Shown here piece by piece: positions 25,149 to 34,412 of a stretch of DNA of 64,000 nt. Every line of letters begins with the position of its first letter. Positions within the stretch are counted from its first letter, which is position 1. The position numbers and the translations under genes are program-made. Source of the DNA: Roseateles depolymerans (GTDB taxonomy: Bacteria > Pseudomonadota > Gammaproteobacteria > Burkholderiales > Burkholderiaceae_C); contig NZ_QUMT01000007.1 of the NCBI RefSeq assembly GCF_003387155.1, positions 24,912 to 88,911 on the forward strand, written 5' to 3'. The notes below the pieces were generated by a model. That model saw nothing but the letters and a program-made list of their open reading frames with translations. It was not told the origin of the DNA and searched no databases.

Positions 25149-28055
25149 ATGCGCATCAAGACTTTGACCCTGGCCGTCTGGGCCGCCCTGAACGTGGGCG
25201 GCCTGGGTGCCGCCTCCGCCTGGGCCGCCGCCCCCGCCCAACCCGGCAGCGCGATCACCGCCGACGGCGGCACGCTGCAGGTCAAACTGGAGAAGGTCAA
25301 GCTGGCCAATGGCTTTGAAGTGATCCTGGTGGAGGACCACCGCCTGCCCCTGGTGGCCTTCAACCTGTGGGTGCATGCCGGCCCCCGCAACGAGGCCAAG
25401 GGCCAGACCGGCTTTGCCCATCTGTTCGAACACCTGATGTTCGCCGGCACGCGCCACATCCCGCGCGGCCAGGCGGACCAGATCATCGACGCGGCCGGCG
25501 GCACCGACTCCAACGGCAGCACCGACTTCGACCGCACCAACTACTTCTTCACCCTGCCGTCCAACCAGTTGGAGCTGGGCCTGTGGCTGAAGTCGGACAT
25601 GCTGGGCTACATGATCGACGAGGTCGACTCGGTCGCCCTGGCCAACCAGCAGGACGTGGTGCGCAACGAGCGTCGCCAGTCGGTGGAAAACCGCCCCTAC
25701 GGCATCGTGGAAGAAGCGCTGTTCCATGCGCTGTATCCGGAAGACCATCCCTACTACGCCTCGGTCATCGGCTCGCATGCCGACATCCAGTCCATCAAGC
25801 TGGAAGACGTGAAGGCGTTTGCCCGCCGCTACTACCGTCCCAACAATGCCACCCTGGTGCTGGCTGGTGACTTCAACCCGGCCGAAGCCCGCAAGCTGGT
25901 GGAAAAGTATTTCGGTCCGCTCAAGGCCGGTGAGGCCGTGCCGCCGGTGCAGGTGCCGCAACCCAAGATCACCGAGGAAAAGCGCATCGCCGTCACCGAC
26001 CGGATCGAGCTGCCCCGCCTGAACATCGCCTGGCAGACCCCGGCGGTGTTCCAGCCCGGAGACGCCGAGCTGGATGTGGCCTCGCACGTGCTGGGCGGCG
26101 GCAAGTCCAGCCGTCTGTACAAGACGCTGGTGTATGACAAGCAGCTTGCCCAGTCGGTGTCGGTGCAGCAGTATTCGCTGTCGCTGGGCTCGGTCTTTGG
26201 CATCGAGGTGGTGGCCCGTCCCGGCAAGTCGCTGGAGGAGATCGAGAAACTGGTGGACGACGCCGTCGCCGAACTCTCCCAGAACCCGCCCACTCCGGAA
26301 GAAATGGGCCGCGCCCGCGCCGCCATCGAGACTGGCTTGCTGTCCCGCCTGGAAAAACTCCAGGGGCTGGCGGACCAGATCAACTACTACAACCAGCAGG
26401 CCGGCGACCCGAACTACATCGCCAAGGACCTGGGCCGCTACCAGAGCATGACCGCCGCCCAGGTGCGGGATGCCGTGGCCCAGCAGCTGAAGAAGCAGTC
26501 GCGAGTGGTGCTCTACGCCACGCCGGGCGAGCAGAAGCTGGCCCCGGAAGTGCCGACGCCGCCGATGCCCACCAAGGCCGCCAAGGGCGAACGTGAATCG
26601 CTCAATGCGGACGCCGCCTGGCGCAAGACCCAGCCCAAGGGCACCAAGGCCAAGCCGCTGACGCTGCCGGAAGGCCATCGCTTCACCCTCGCCAACGGCC
26701 TGACCGTGATCCAGGTGGCCAATCCCGGCCTGCCGCTGGTCAGCGCCTCGCTGGTGGTGCGCGCCGGCCAGTCGGCCAACCCGGCGGACAAGCCGGGCCT
26801 GGCCAGCTTCACCGCCGCCATGCTGGAGCAGGGGACGCAGTCGCGCGGCGCGCAGCAGATCGCCGACGAGGCCGGCAGTCTGGGCGCCACGCTGACCAGC
26901 AGCTCCAGCCGCGATGAGGCCCGCGTGGAGGTGAGCAGCCTCAAGCGGAACTTTGCGCAGAGCCTGGCCCTGCTGGCCGACGTCACCCAGAACCCGGCCT
27001 TTGCCGAGGACGAGGTGACGCGACTCAAGGGCGTGCGGCTGGCCGCACTCGCGCAGCAGCGCGAGCAGGCCCCGGCCGTGGCTTCGCTGGTGGGCAACCG
27101 GGTGGTGTATGGCGAGGGTCATCCGCTGGCTGCCAACGGGCTGGGCACGGAAACCTCCATCCAGGCCACCGACGCCACCCAGCTGCGCCAGTTCTGGCAG
27201 ACCCATTACCGTCCGGACCAGGCCGCGCTGGTGGTGGCCGGCGACCTGACCGAAGCCGAGCTCAAGCCGCTGGCCGAGAAGCTCTTCGGCGGCTGGGTCA
27301 AGCCCACCTCCGCCGCGCCGGTGCCCAGCACCGCGGCGCCCAAGCCGGTGGCCGCCCGCGTGGTGCTGGTGGACAAGCCCAATTCCCCGCAGACCGCCCT
27401 GGCGGTCGTCGCACCGGGACCGAAGGCCGGCGTGCCGCAGGCCGCCGACATCAAGGTGATGAATGCGGCCATGGGCGGCCTGTTCACCTCCCGCATCAAC
27501 ACGCAACTGCGTGAGGTCAAGGGCTACACCTACGGCGTCTATTCGGGCTTCTCGATGAACCGCGACAGCGGCAGCTTCGGCATCCGCGGCAGCGTCCGCA
27601 CCGATGTGACCGGACCGGCCCTGAGCGACATGTTCAAGGAGATCGAAGGCATGCGCGCCAAGCCGATGGGCGCCGCCGAACTGAACCGGGTGCGCAATGC
27701 CCAGCTGCTGGCGCTGCCGGGGCTGTTCGACACCAACCGCGTCATGGCGTCGAGCTATGCCAGCGAGTGGGCAGTCGGCCAGCCGCTGGACAGCATCACC
27801 AGCCTGCCGCGCAAGTACAACGCGGTGACAGCGACCAGCGCCCTGCAGGCCGCCCGCAGCTATGTGGACCCGGCCGGCCTCATCGTGGTGGCGGTGGGCG
27901 ACCAGGCCAAGGTGTTGCCGCAGCTGCAGAGCTGGGGACGCAAGCCGCTGGAGATCCGGGACGTGAACGGGGCGCTGCTGCCGGTGGCGGCTCCTGCGGC
28001 CCCGGCTACTCCTGCGGCTCCGGCGGCTCCTGCCTCCGCGCCGGCCAAGCCCTGA
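25149..28055 (+). CDS. M16 family zinc peptidase with two M16 units, exported
   Basis: A 968-residue periplasmic protein. The signal peptide is MRIKTLTLAVWAALNVGGLG followed by AASAWA. The first M16 unit (about 40-480) has the inverted zinc motif H91-L-F-E94-H95 (FAHLFEHLMFAGT) and the downstream Glu in RNERRQSVENRPYG; the second unit (about 520-920) lacks HxxEH and is the usual inactive half (VVRAGQSANPADKPGLASFT, LREVKGYTYGVYSGF). Such proteins degrade peptides in a clamshell of both halves. The tail is Ala/Pro-rich. An ATG at 25122 would add nine residues before the signal peptide; 25149 is preferred. A stem-loop terminator follows. Confidence 0.9.
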   Translation: MRIKTLTLAVWAALNVGGLGAASAWAAAPAQPGSAITADGGTLQVKLEKVKLANGFEVILVEDHRLPLVAFNLWVHAGPRNEAKGQTGFAHLFEHLMFAGTRHIPRGQADQIIDAAGGTDSNGSTDFDRTNYFFTLPSNQLELGLWLKSDMLGYMIDEVDSVALANQQDVVRNERRQSVENRPYGIVEEALFHALYPEDHPYYASVIGSHADIQSIKLEDVKAFARRYYRPNNATLVLAGDFNPAEARKLVEKYFGPLKAGEAVPPVQVPQPKITEEKRIAVTDRIELPRLNIAWQTPAVFQPGDAELDVASHVLGGGKSSRLYKTLVYDKQLAQSVSVQQYSLSLGSVFGIEVVARPGKSLEEIEKLVDDAVAELSQNPPTPEEMGRARAAIETGLLSRLEKLQGLADQINYYNQQAGDPNYIAKDLGRYQSMTAAQVRDAVAQQLKKQSRVVLYATPGEQKLAPEVPTPPMPTKAAKGERESLNADAAWRKTQPKGTKAKPLTLPEGHRFTLANGLTVIQVANPGLPLVSASLVVRAGQSANPADKPGLASFTAAMLEQGTQSRGAQQIADEAGSLGATLTSSSSRDEARVEVSSLKRNFAQSLALLADVTQNPAFAEDEVTRLKGVRLAALAQQREQAPAVASLVGNRVVYGEGHPLAANGLGTETSIQATDATQLRQFWQTHYRPDQAALVVAGDLTEAELKPLAEKLFGGWVKPTSAAPVPSTAAPKPVAARVVLVDKPNSPQTALAVVAPGPKAGVPQAADIKVMNAAMGGLFTSRINTQLREVKGYTYGVYSGFSMNRDSGSFGIRGSVRTDVTGPALSDMFKEIEGMRAKPMGAAELNRVRNAQLLALPGLFDTNRVMASSYASEWAVGQPLDSITSLPRKYNAVTATSALQAARSYVDPAGLIVVAVGDQAKVLPQLQSWGRKPLEIRDVNGALLPVAAPAAPATPAAPAAPASAPAKP

Positions 28056-28132
28056 CGGGGTGATCCGGGGACGGCGGCCATGAGGTCGCCATTCCCGGGA
28101 CGCCTGCCACGGCCGCCCCGGTCCTCCCCTCG

Positions 28133-28201
28133 GCCCCTGGCCCTCATCCTGACGAAGCCTGCTCTGCCGGCTTTCGATGGATGCGGGCCAGGGGCTTTTT
28201 G
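28133..28201 (+). terminator. Long stem-loop terminator after the M16 gene
   Basis: GCCCCTGGCCC (28133-28143) and its exact complement GGGCCAGGGGC (28185-28195) enclose about 41 bases that can form a small inner hairpin, and TTTTT follows directly. Confidence 0.7.
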
Positions 28202-28243
28202 CTGCGCGGTCGCGGGCGGCGCGTGATGGTTCAGAATCCCGTC

Positions 28244-29518
28244 ATGACCGATCTCGTTGCCTACATGAACGGCGTGGGCGAGGCCGCGCGTCGCGCCGCG
28301 ACGCAGATGGCTGCCGCGCCGACCGCCGCCAAGAACCAGGCCCTGCTGGCCCTGGCCCGCCGTCTGCGCGACAGCGGCCCGGCCCTGGCCGCCGCCAATG
28401 AACGCGACCTGGCCGCCGCCCGCGAAGCCGGCCTGGACGCGCCCCTCGTGGACCGCCTGAAGCTCGATGCCAAGACCCTGGAGACGGTGGCCCTGGGCTG
28501 CGAGCAGATCGCCGCCATGCCGGACCCGATCGGCGAGATCACCGGCGTCAAGCGTCGCCCCACCGGCATCAGCGTCGGTCAGATGCGGGTGCCGCTGGGC
28601 GTGTTCGGCATGATCTACGAGAGCCGGCCCAACGTGACCATCGAAGCGGCGTCGCTGGCCATCAAGAGCGGCAATGCCTGCATCCTGCGCGGCGGCTCCG
28701 AGGCGCTGCACAGCAATCTTGCGCTGGCCGCGCTGGTGGGGCAGAGCCTGGAGGAGGCCGGCCTGCCGGCCGAGGCGGTGCAGCTGATCAACACCACCGA
28801 CCGGGCGGCCGTGGGGCTGCTGATCGCCATGCCGGCCTTCGTGGACGTCATCATCCCGCGCGGTGGCAAGGGGCTGATCGAGCGCATCAGCCGTGACGCC
28901 CGCGTGCCGGTCATCAAGCATCTGGACGGCAACTGCCACTGCTACGTGGATGCCCAGGTGGACCTGGCGCAGGCGCTGGTGGTGGTGGAAAACGCCAAGA
29001 CGCAAAAGTACAGCCCCTGCAACGCCACCGAATCGCTGCTGGTGCATGCGGACCAGGCGGCCGAATTCCTGCCGCGCATCGGCCGCCTCTTCGCGGCCAA
29101 GGGCGTGGAGATGCGGGCCTGCCCCCGCGCCTTCGCAGCGCTGCTGGAAGTGCCGGACGCCAAGCTCGCGCTGGCCACCGAGGCCGACTGGAGCACCGAA
29201 TACCTGGCGCCCATCATCAGCATCAAGGTGGTGGACAGCCTGGACGAGGCCATCGCCCACATCAACCGCTATGGCTCCCACCACACCGACGCCATCCTCA
29301 CCACACTGCATGGGAACGCGATGCGCTTCCTGCGGGAAGTGGATTCGGCCAGCGTCATGGTCAATGCCAGCACCCGGTTCGCTGACGGATTCGAATACGG
29401 CCTGGGCGCGGAAATCGGCATCTCGACCGACAAATTCCATGCCCGCGGCCCGGTCGGCCTGGAGGGCCTCACCTCGATGAAATGGGTGGTGCTGGGCCAG
29501 GGAGAAATCCGTCAGTAA
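28244..29518 (+). CDS. proA: Glutamate-5-semialdehyde dehydrogenase
   Basis: A 424-residue cytosolic enzyme reducing glutamyl 5-phosphate to the semialdehyde with NADPH, the second step of proline synthesis. Seen are [33 protein letters not shown], the catalytic cysteine C259 in [14 protein letters not shown], and the end [20 protein letters not shown] plus [17 protein letters not shown]. Length is normal. The ATG at 28244 gives the usual start; another in-frame ATG at 28226 would add six residues and has no better ribosome binding site. proB is not adjacent. Confidence 0.96.
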   Translation: MTDLVAYMNGVGEAARRAATQMAAAPTAAKNQALLALARRLRDSGPALAAANERDLAAAREAGLDAPLVDRLKLDAKTLETVALGCEQIAAMPDPIGEITGVKRRPTGISVGQMRVPLGVFGMIYESRPNVTIEAASLAIKSGNACILRGGSEALHSNLALAALVGQSLEEAGLPAEAVQLINTTDRAAVGLLIAMPAFVDVIIPRGGKGLIERISRDARVPVIKHLDGNCHCYVDAQVDLAQALVVVENAKTQKYSPCNATESLLVHADQAAEFLPRIGRLFAAKGVEMRACPRAFAALLEVPDAKLALATEADWSTEYLAPIISIKVVDSLDEAIAHINRYGSHHTDAILTTLHGNAMRFLREVDSASVMVNASTRFADGFEYGLGAEIGISTDKFHARGPVGLEGLTSMKWVVLGQGEIRQ

Positions 29519-29606
29519 CAAGGCGGATGGGGGGCTGCCGGTACACTGACGGCCCTCTTGCCCTGGGCGCAGGGAGCGCCGCCCGCTCCCCGTGCCCCTT
29601 GCTGCC

Positions 29607-30377
29607 ATGTCCGACCATTCGCCTGCTTCCTCGCTCCCGTCCCCGCTGCCGCCGGCCGTCAATGCCTCGAGCCGCAAGGCCCTGGTGCTGTTCTCGGGCG
29701 GCCAGGACTCCACCGCCTGCCTGGCCTGGGCGCTGGATCGGTTCGCTGAAGTGGAAACGCTGGGCTTTGACTACGGGCAGCGCCACCGCATTGAACTGGA
29801 CTGCCGGCAGGTCGTGCGCCAGCGGATCCGCGAGCAGTTTCCGGCTTGGGCCGGAAAGCTGGGCGAAGACCATCTGCTGGACCTGAGCCTGCTGGGCCAG
29901 ATTTCCGACACCGCCCTCACGCAGGAGCGGGCCATCGAGCTGCAGGCCAACGGCCTGCCCAACACCTTTGTGCCAGGACGCAACCTGCTGTTCCTGACCT
30001 TCGCCGCCACCCTGGCCTACCGCCGCGGCGCCTCGGTGCTGGTGGGCGGCATGTGCGAGACCGATTTCTCCGGTTATCCGGACTGCCGGGACAACACGCT
30101 CAAAGCGCTGCAAGTGGCCTTGAGCCTGGGCCTGGACACGCCGATGACGCTGGAGACGCCCCTGATGTTCCTGACCAAGGCCCAGACCTGGGCCTTGACC
30201 GAGGGGCTGGGCGGTGCGCCGCTGAACGAGCTGATCATCGAGCACACCCACACCTGCTACCTGGGCCAGCGCGAGACCCGCCATGCGTGGGGCTGGGGCT
30301 GCGGCCAGTGCCCCGCCTGCGAATTGCGGGCGCGGGGCTACCAGGAATTTGTGCAGGCCCGGGCCGGCGGTCGTTGA
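29607..30377 (+). CDS. queC: 7-cyano-7-deazaguanine synthase
   Basis: A 256-residue ATP-dependent enzyme turning 7-carboxy-7-deazaguanine into preQ0 in queuosine synthesis. It has the PP-loop [30 protein letters not shown], the segment [28 protein letters not shown] and the zinc-binding cysteines in HTHTCYLGQ and [15 protein letters not shown]. The N-terminus has about 25 extra Ser/Pro-rich residues. The other queuosine genes are not adjacent, though folE, whose product feeds both folate and queuosine routes, lies 3 kb away. A LemA-like gene follows nine bases later. Confidence 0.95.
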   Translation: MSDHSPASSLPSPLPPAVNASSRKALVLFSGGQDSTACLAWALDRFAEVETLGFDYGQRHRIELDCRQVVRQRIREQFPAWAGKLGEDHLLDLSLLGQISDTALTQERAIELQANGLPNTFVPGRNLLFLTFAATLAYRRGASVLVGGMCETDFSGYPDCRDNTLKALQVALSLGLDTPMTLETPLMFLTKAQTWALTEGLGGAPLNELIIEHTHTCYLGQRETRHAWGWGCGQCPACELRARGYQEFVQARAGGR

Positions 30378-30386
30378 GGAGTCAGC

Positions 30387-30935
30387 GTGACGGTGTTCTG
30401 GGAGCGAGCCCTGTGGGTGATCGGTGCGGTGCTGCTGTTCTGGGGCATCGGCGCCTACAACCGCGTGATGCTGCTGCGCAATGAGATCGGCAAGGCCTTC
30501 GCCCAGCTGGATGAGGCGCTGACCCGGCGCGCGACGCTGGGCGACGCCCTGCTGGGTCATCTGCGTGAGCGCCTGCCCAGCGAGCAGGCCAGCATCGACG
30601 CCCTGGCGGCCGCCCAGGCCGAAGCCCAGGCGGCCGCGCAAGCAGTGCGGGCCCGGCCGCATGCGGCGGACCCGATTGCCCAACTGGCCATCACCTCGGC
30701 CGTGCATGGGGCGGCGCTGACCCGGCTGATCTCGCTGGTGGAGCATCACTCGGAGCTGGTGTCGGACGCCGAGCTCTATGGCGTGGTGGATGAACTCAAG
30801 CTGGTGGACCGGCAACGCGCCTTCGCGCGGCAGGTCTTCAACCAGGCGGTGCAGAACTACAACGAGGCGGTGCGGCAGTTCCCGACGCGGGTGCTGGTGA
30901 GCTTTTTCGGGTTCTCGGAGTCGCGCAGCCTGTGA
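30387..30935 (+). CDS. LemA family protein
   Basis: A 182-residue protein with an N-terminal membrane anchor (WVIGAVLLFWGIGAYNRV) and a helical domain. YNRVMLLRNEIGKAFAQLDEA at the start and NQAVQNYNEAVRQFPTRVL plus GFSESRSL at the end are the recognisable LemA features, although the middle is Ala-rich and diverged. LemA proteins are anchored four-helix proteins of poorly known function. The GTG start at 30387 has GAGGAG five bases before it, formed around the queC stop, so the two genes are probably one operon. Confidence 0.75.
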   Translation: MTVFWERALWVIGAVLLFWGIGAYNRVMLLRNEIGKAFAQLDEALTRRATLGDALLGHLRERLPSEQASIDALAAAQAEAQAAAQAVRARPHAADPIAQLAITSAVHGAALTRLISLVEHHSELVSDAELYGVVDELKLVDRQRAFARQVFNQAVQNYNEAVRQFPTRVLVSFFGFSESRSL

Positions 30936-31025
30936 GGCTTCGTGGGACCTCGGTCGCGCCGGCGATCGTGTCTCGCTGAACTGGCCGCTGAGCGCCGGTT
31001 TCCCTACACTCAGCCCCGCGGCGCC

Positions 31026-31109
31026 ATGGATGGCGCTCTACATGGTGGTCTACGCGGTGCTCTATACGGCGCTCTATATGGGGCGCCATACACAGCGCCC
31101 AATACGTCG
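31026..31109. repeat. Degenerate 12-bp tandem repeats upstream of fccA
   Basis: About seven 12-base units with a pattern close to CTATAnGGCGCT run between the LemA-like gene and fccA. They are in frame with fccA and would encode GALYGALYGAPY-like peptide if translation began at ATG 31026, but the good ribosome binding site lies downstream of them. Confidence 0.55.
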
Positions 31110-31148
31110 CCACTACGTCGCCACACACATCGCCCAACACGGCCATGC

Positions 31149-31155
31149 GGGAGGA
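31149..31155 (+). promoter_or_regulatory. Shine-Dalgarno GGGAGGA fixing the fccA start
   Basis: GGGAGGA five bases before ATG 31161 favours this start over in-frame upstream ATGs that would put the 12-bp repeats into the protein. Confidence 0.6.
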
Positions 31156-31160
31156 CAGGT

Positions 31161-31658
31161 ATGCGGGAATCCGAGTCCATCAGGCTCCAGCTTGCAGATC
31201 GGGGTCGGACCTCCATCCGTGCCACCGGACTTCTAGGGCCATGGGTGCTGTGCGCCGGGCTCATCGTGGCGACCACCGTACGGGCCGCGCCTGAACCGGC
31301 CGCGTCCGCCTTGGTACCGCCAGCCGCCGACCTCAGGATGCGGGCCCTCGCCGCGACCTGCGCGGCCTGCCACGGCACCGACGGACGCTCCACGGCCGAT
31401 GATGCGTTGCCGCGTTTGGCAGGCCGACCTGCCGAGGAACTGGCGCAGACGATGCGCGCCTTCAAATCCGGCGCCCGGCCAGGCACGGTGATGCCGCAGT
31501 TGGCCAAGGGCTATGACGACGCCCAGATCGACCTGCTGGCGTGTTACTTCGCTGCACAGTCGGCCGCCCCCGCCACCAAAGCCACCAAAGCCGCCAACGC
31601 CATGAATGCCGCGGATGCCGCAAATGCCGCGCATGCCGCCAAGAGAGGCCAGCCATGA
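31161..31658 (+). CDS. fccA: Class I cytochrome c, subunit of flavocytochrome c sulfide dehydrogenase
   Basis: A 165-residue periplasmic haem protein. After a signal segment (LLGPWVLCAGLIVATTVRAA) the single haem site is C67-A-A-C70-H71, with the distal Met probably in GTVMPQLAKGYDD. In this family the cytochrome subunit accepts electrons from the flavoprotein subunit during sulfide oxidation and passes them to the respiratory chain. Only one CxxCH is present, whereas the Allochromatium protein is dihaem, so this is the short type. The last 30 residues are Ala/Lys/Asn-rich repeats. The stop overlaps fccB by ATGA. Confidence 0.85.
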   Translation: MRESESIRLQLADRGRTSIRATGLLGPWVLCAGLIVATTVRAAPEPAASALVPPAADLRMRALAATCAACHGTDGRSTADDALPRLAGRPAEELAQTMRAFKSGARPGTVMPQLAKGYDDAQIDLLACYFAAQSAAPATKATKAANAMNAADAANAAHAAKRGQP

Positions 31659-32980
31659 TGCGCCGCCGTGACTGGCTGCGGGCCGGCGCTTACGCGGCGG
31701 CCTTTCCCGCTGCCGCCCTTTCGGTCCCCCATGCTGCAGAGGCTGCGCAGCCCCAGCCCCAGCCCGGCTGGCGACGCGCCCGGGTCGTGGTGGTGGGCGG
31801 AGGCATCGGCGGTGCGACCGCCGCGCGTTATCTGCGGCTGTGGTCCGGACATTCCCTCGAGGTAGTGCTGGTCGACCCGCAAGACGCGTTTGTGTCCTGC
31901 CCGATGTCGAACCTGGTGCTGGGCGGCTTCACATCGATGCAGACGCTGACCCGCCCCATGTCGACGCTGGACGCATCCGGTGTGCGACGGGTCCGGGACA
32001 CCGTCACCCACATCGACACCGAGCGGCGGCTGGTGCTGCTCGCGCGAGGCGATGCCATGCGCTATGACCGGTTGATCGTGTCGCCCGGCATCGACCTGGA
32101 CTGGCGCAGTGTGGCGGGCCTGGAGGCCGCGCATGACAGCGGCCGCATTCTGCAGGCGTGGAAGGCCGGCCCCGAGACGCTCGCCCTGCGACAACAGCTC
32201 GAAGCCATGCCGGACGGCGGCGTCTTCGCCCTGACCATCCCGGAGGCGCCGTATCGCTGCCCGCCAGGCCCTTATGAACGCGCCAGCGTGGTGGCCGCCT
32301 GGATGAAGAAGGCCCGGCCCCGCAGCAAGCTGTTGGTGCTGGATGCCAACCCGGACATCACCTCCAAGGCGGCGCTGTTCCGCAAGGTCTGGGCGGAGCG
32401 TTATGCCGGGCTGCTGGACTATCGCCCGCTGCACAAGGCGGTGGCGGTGGAGACCGGCTCAGGTCCGGGCGGGACGGTGCGGTTTGAACTGCAGTCGCCG
32501 GAGCGGGCGGACGTGCTGAATGTGCTGCCGGCCATGCAGGCCGGCGCCATCGCGCGGGAAGCCGGGCTGGTGGGGCGCATCGGCGCCGCCGGTGGACGGT
32601 GGTGCCCGGTGGAGTATCTGACCTTCGCGTCCTCGCAGACGCCTGGCGTTCACGTGATCGGTGATGCCATTCAGGTCGCCCCTGCGATGCCCAAGAGCGG
32701 CCACATGGCCAATGCCCATGCCAAGGTGGCCGCCGCGGCCATCCTCAGCGAGCTGGCGGGCCTGCCGCCGGACACGCAGCCCATGCTGACCAACACCTGC
32801 TACAGCCATGTGGACGGCAGCCAGGTGATCCACGTGGCCAGTGTGCACCGCTATGTCGCGCAGGAGCGCACCTACCGGACCGTGCCGGGCTCCGGCGGTG
32901 TCTCCGACGAGCCCAACGAACTTGAGTCCCGTTACGCCTGGCACTGGGCCCGGACGCTCTGGCAGGACATGCTGGGTTGA
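31655..32980 (+). CDS. fccB: Flavoprotein subunit of flavocytochrome c sulfide dehydrogenase
   Basis: A 441-residue FAD protein exported by the Tat pathway: MMRRRDWLRAGAYAAAF begins the twin-arginine type signal. The dinucleotide fold is VVVVGGGIGGATAARYLR. C82 in SCPMSNLVLGG corresponds in position to the cysteine that binds FAD covalently in known FccB; Cys202 (YRCPPGPYER) and the Cys of WCPVEYLTF are candidates for the redox disulfide. GVHVIGDAIQVAPAMPKSG is the second FAD-binding segment. Together with the upstream cytochrome it should oxidise sulfide in the periplasm. No sox or reverse dsr genes are nearby, so it may serve sulfide detoxification. Confidence 0.9.
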   Translation: MMRRRDWLRAGAYAAAFPAAALSVPHAAEAAQPQPQPGWRRARVVVVGGGIGGATAARYLRLWSGHSLEVVLVDPQDAFVSCPMSNLVLGGFTSMQTLTRPMSTLDASGVRRVRDTVTHIDTERRLVLLARGDAMRYDRLIVSPGIDLDWRSVAGLEAAHDSGRILQAWKAGPETLALRQQLEAMPDGGVFALTIPEAPYRCPPGPYERASVVAAWMKKARPRSKLLVLDANPDITSKAALFRKVWAERYAGLLDYRPLHKAVAVETGSGPGGTVRFELQSPERADVLNVLPAMQAGAIAREAGLVGRIGAAGGRWCPVEYLTFASSQTPGVHVIGDAIQVAPAMPKSGHMANAHAKVAAAAILSELAGLPPDTQPMLTNTCYSHVDGSQVIHVASVHRYVAQERTYRTVPGSGGVSDEPNELESRYAWHWARTLWQDMLG

Positions 32981-33083
32981 GGCAGGTCACCGGGCCCAAT
33001 CCCCCGGGGGCGCTTGGAGACTCCGGGCGGGGCGGTTAGAGACCCCGCGCGCAGCTCCCAGAAACCCCGGTGAACGGCACCGC

Positions 33084-33506
33084 TCAGTGGCACTCGATGG
33101 CGCCAGCGGTCACCAGTTCTTCGAACAGGGTGGTCAGGGCACGGCCGGTCATGCGGAACGGATCGAGTTTCTGCGTCTCTCCGTACTTGAGCAGCAGCGC
33201 CGGATTGAGCCGATGCAGATTGACTTGCCCCATCGACCAGCCAGCAAACCGCCGCTCGCCGATTTCCTCATAGGCGATCAGGGTGCACTGGTCATGGCGC
33301 TCGTCCGCAACGATGCGCTTGTAGCGGACGTTGACCGCTTCCCGCGACCCTTCCAGCACCTGGATGAAGACACCGTCGGTATGGCAGAGCAGGCCGGTGA
33401 TGCCTTCCACGGTGTTGTGCTCCCGGGAGCGGCGCACGATGTCTTGCAGATCGTGCGGGCTCAAGTCCCGACGGGCACGGCTGGCGTAAACGAGGCGAAC
33501 AAGCAT
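33084..33506 (-). CDS. BLUF-domain blue-light sensor, short form
   Basis: A 140-residue cytosolic flavoprotein. The BLUF domain covers residues 1-95: Tyr7 (LVRLVYASRA), Asn31 (EHNTVEGITGLL), Gln49 (GVFIQVLEG), and Trp90/Met92 (FAGWSMGQ), which are the residues forming the FAD hydrogen-bond switch in the family. The remaining 45 residues are a small helical cap without any output domain, so the signal must pass by protein contact. It begins 11 bases after folE on the same strand and is probably cotranscribed with it. Confidence 0.93.
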   Translation of the reverse strand: MLVRLVYASRARRDLSPHDLQDIVRRSREHNTVEGITGLLCHTDGVFIQVLEGSREAVNVRYKRIVADERHDQCTLIAYEEIGERRFAGWSMGQVNLHRLNPALLLKYGETQKLDPFRMTGRALTTLFEELVTAGAIECH

Positions 33507-33517
33507 GGGGAGTCCTC

Positions 33518-34234
33518 TTAGCTCTTGCTGCGCACCAGTGACAGGAATTCCCGTCGCAGGTTCGGATCCTTCAGGAAGGCGCCGCGCATCACACTGTTGA
33601 TCATGGTGGATTCCATGTCCTTCACGCCGCGCCAGTGCATGCAGAAATGGTCCGCATCCATGACGATGGCCAGACCGTGGGGACGCACACGGTCCTGCAG
33701 TTCATTGGCCAGCATGGTGACGGCTTCTTCCTGGATCTGCGGACGGCTCATGATCCAGTCGGTCAGCCGCGCATATTTGGACAGGCCGATCAGGTTGGAA
33801 TGCTCATTGGGCAGCAGGCCGATCCACACCTTGCCGATGATCGGGCACAGGTGGTGCGAACAGGCGCTGCGCACGGTGATCGGGCCAACGATCATCAGCT
33901 CGTTCAGCCGCTCGACATTGGGGAACTCGGTGACGGCGGGGGCCTGCGCATAACGGCCGGCGAACACTTCCCGCACAAACATCTTGGCCACCCGCTTGGC
34001 GGTTTCCTGGGTGTTGTGGTCACTGACGGTATCGATCACCAGGGCCTGCAGCACATCCTGCATCTTGGCCTGGACCTCCGCCTGAATCTGTTCCAGTTCG
34101 CCCGGTTCGAGAAAGTCGGCAATGTTGTCGTTGGCGTGATAGCGCTTCTTGGCGTGGACCAGCCGGTAACGGACGCGTTCGGACGCCGGCAGGGCCGCCA
34201 GGGACTCGGCGCTCAAGGTGGGGGTGCCTGTCAT
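33518..34234 (-). CDS. folE: GTP cyclohydrolase I
   Basis: A 238-residue enzyme converting GTP to dihydroneopterin triphosphate, the first step of folate (and, through QueD, queuosine) synthesis. The C-terminal catalytic part contains TVRSACSHHLCPIIGKVWIG with zinc-binding Cys and His, LIGLSKYARL, and MDADHFCMHWRGVKDMEST with the second zinc Cys. The N-terminus has about 40 additional residues, as in many proteobacterial forms. It is transcribed divergently from rsmB. The next gene downstream encodes a BLUF sensor, an unusual partner. Confidence 0.95.
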   Translation of the reverse strand: MTGTPTLSAESLAALPASERVRYRLVHAKKRYHANDNIADFLEPGELEQIQAEVQAKMQDVLQALVIDTVSDHNTQETAKRVAKMFVREVFAGRYAQAPAVTEFPNVERLNELMIVGPITVRSACSHHLCPIIGKVWIGLLPNEHSNLIGLSKYARLTDWIMSRPQIQEEAVTMLANELQDRVRPHGLAIVMDADHFCMHWRGVKDMESTMINSVMRGAFLKDPNLRREFLSLVRSKS

Positions 34235-34412
34235 GAATGAAGGGGGCGCGATGAAGCGTATCCCGAAGGTAAAGGTCGGTCGAATGGAAAGCGCAGATGC
34301 GCTCCGCCGTGGGAGAGTCTGCCCGGTAATTGTCTGCGTGGGGCGATGTCATTGTGATCCGTAGGGCGTACAGGCGGCCCGGTGCGGGACAGCCACCCCT
34401 TAAACTTCACCA

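Noticed and set aside
30942..31160. N-terminal extension of fccA through the 12-bp repeats
   Set aside because: A good Shine-Dalgarno sits directly before ATG 31161 and the signal peptide lies after it.
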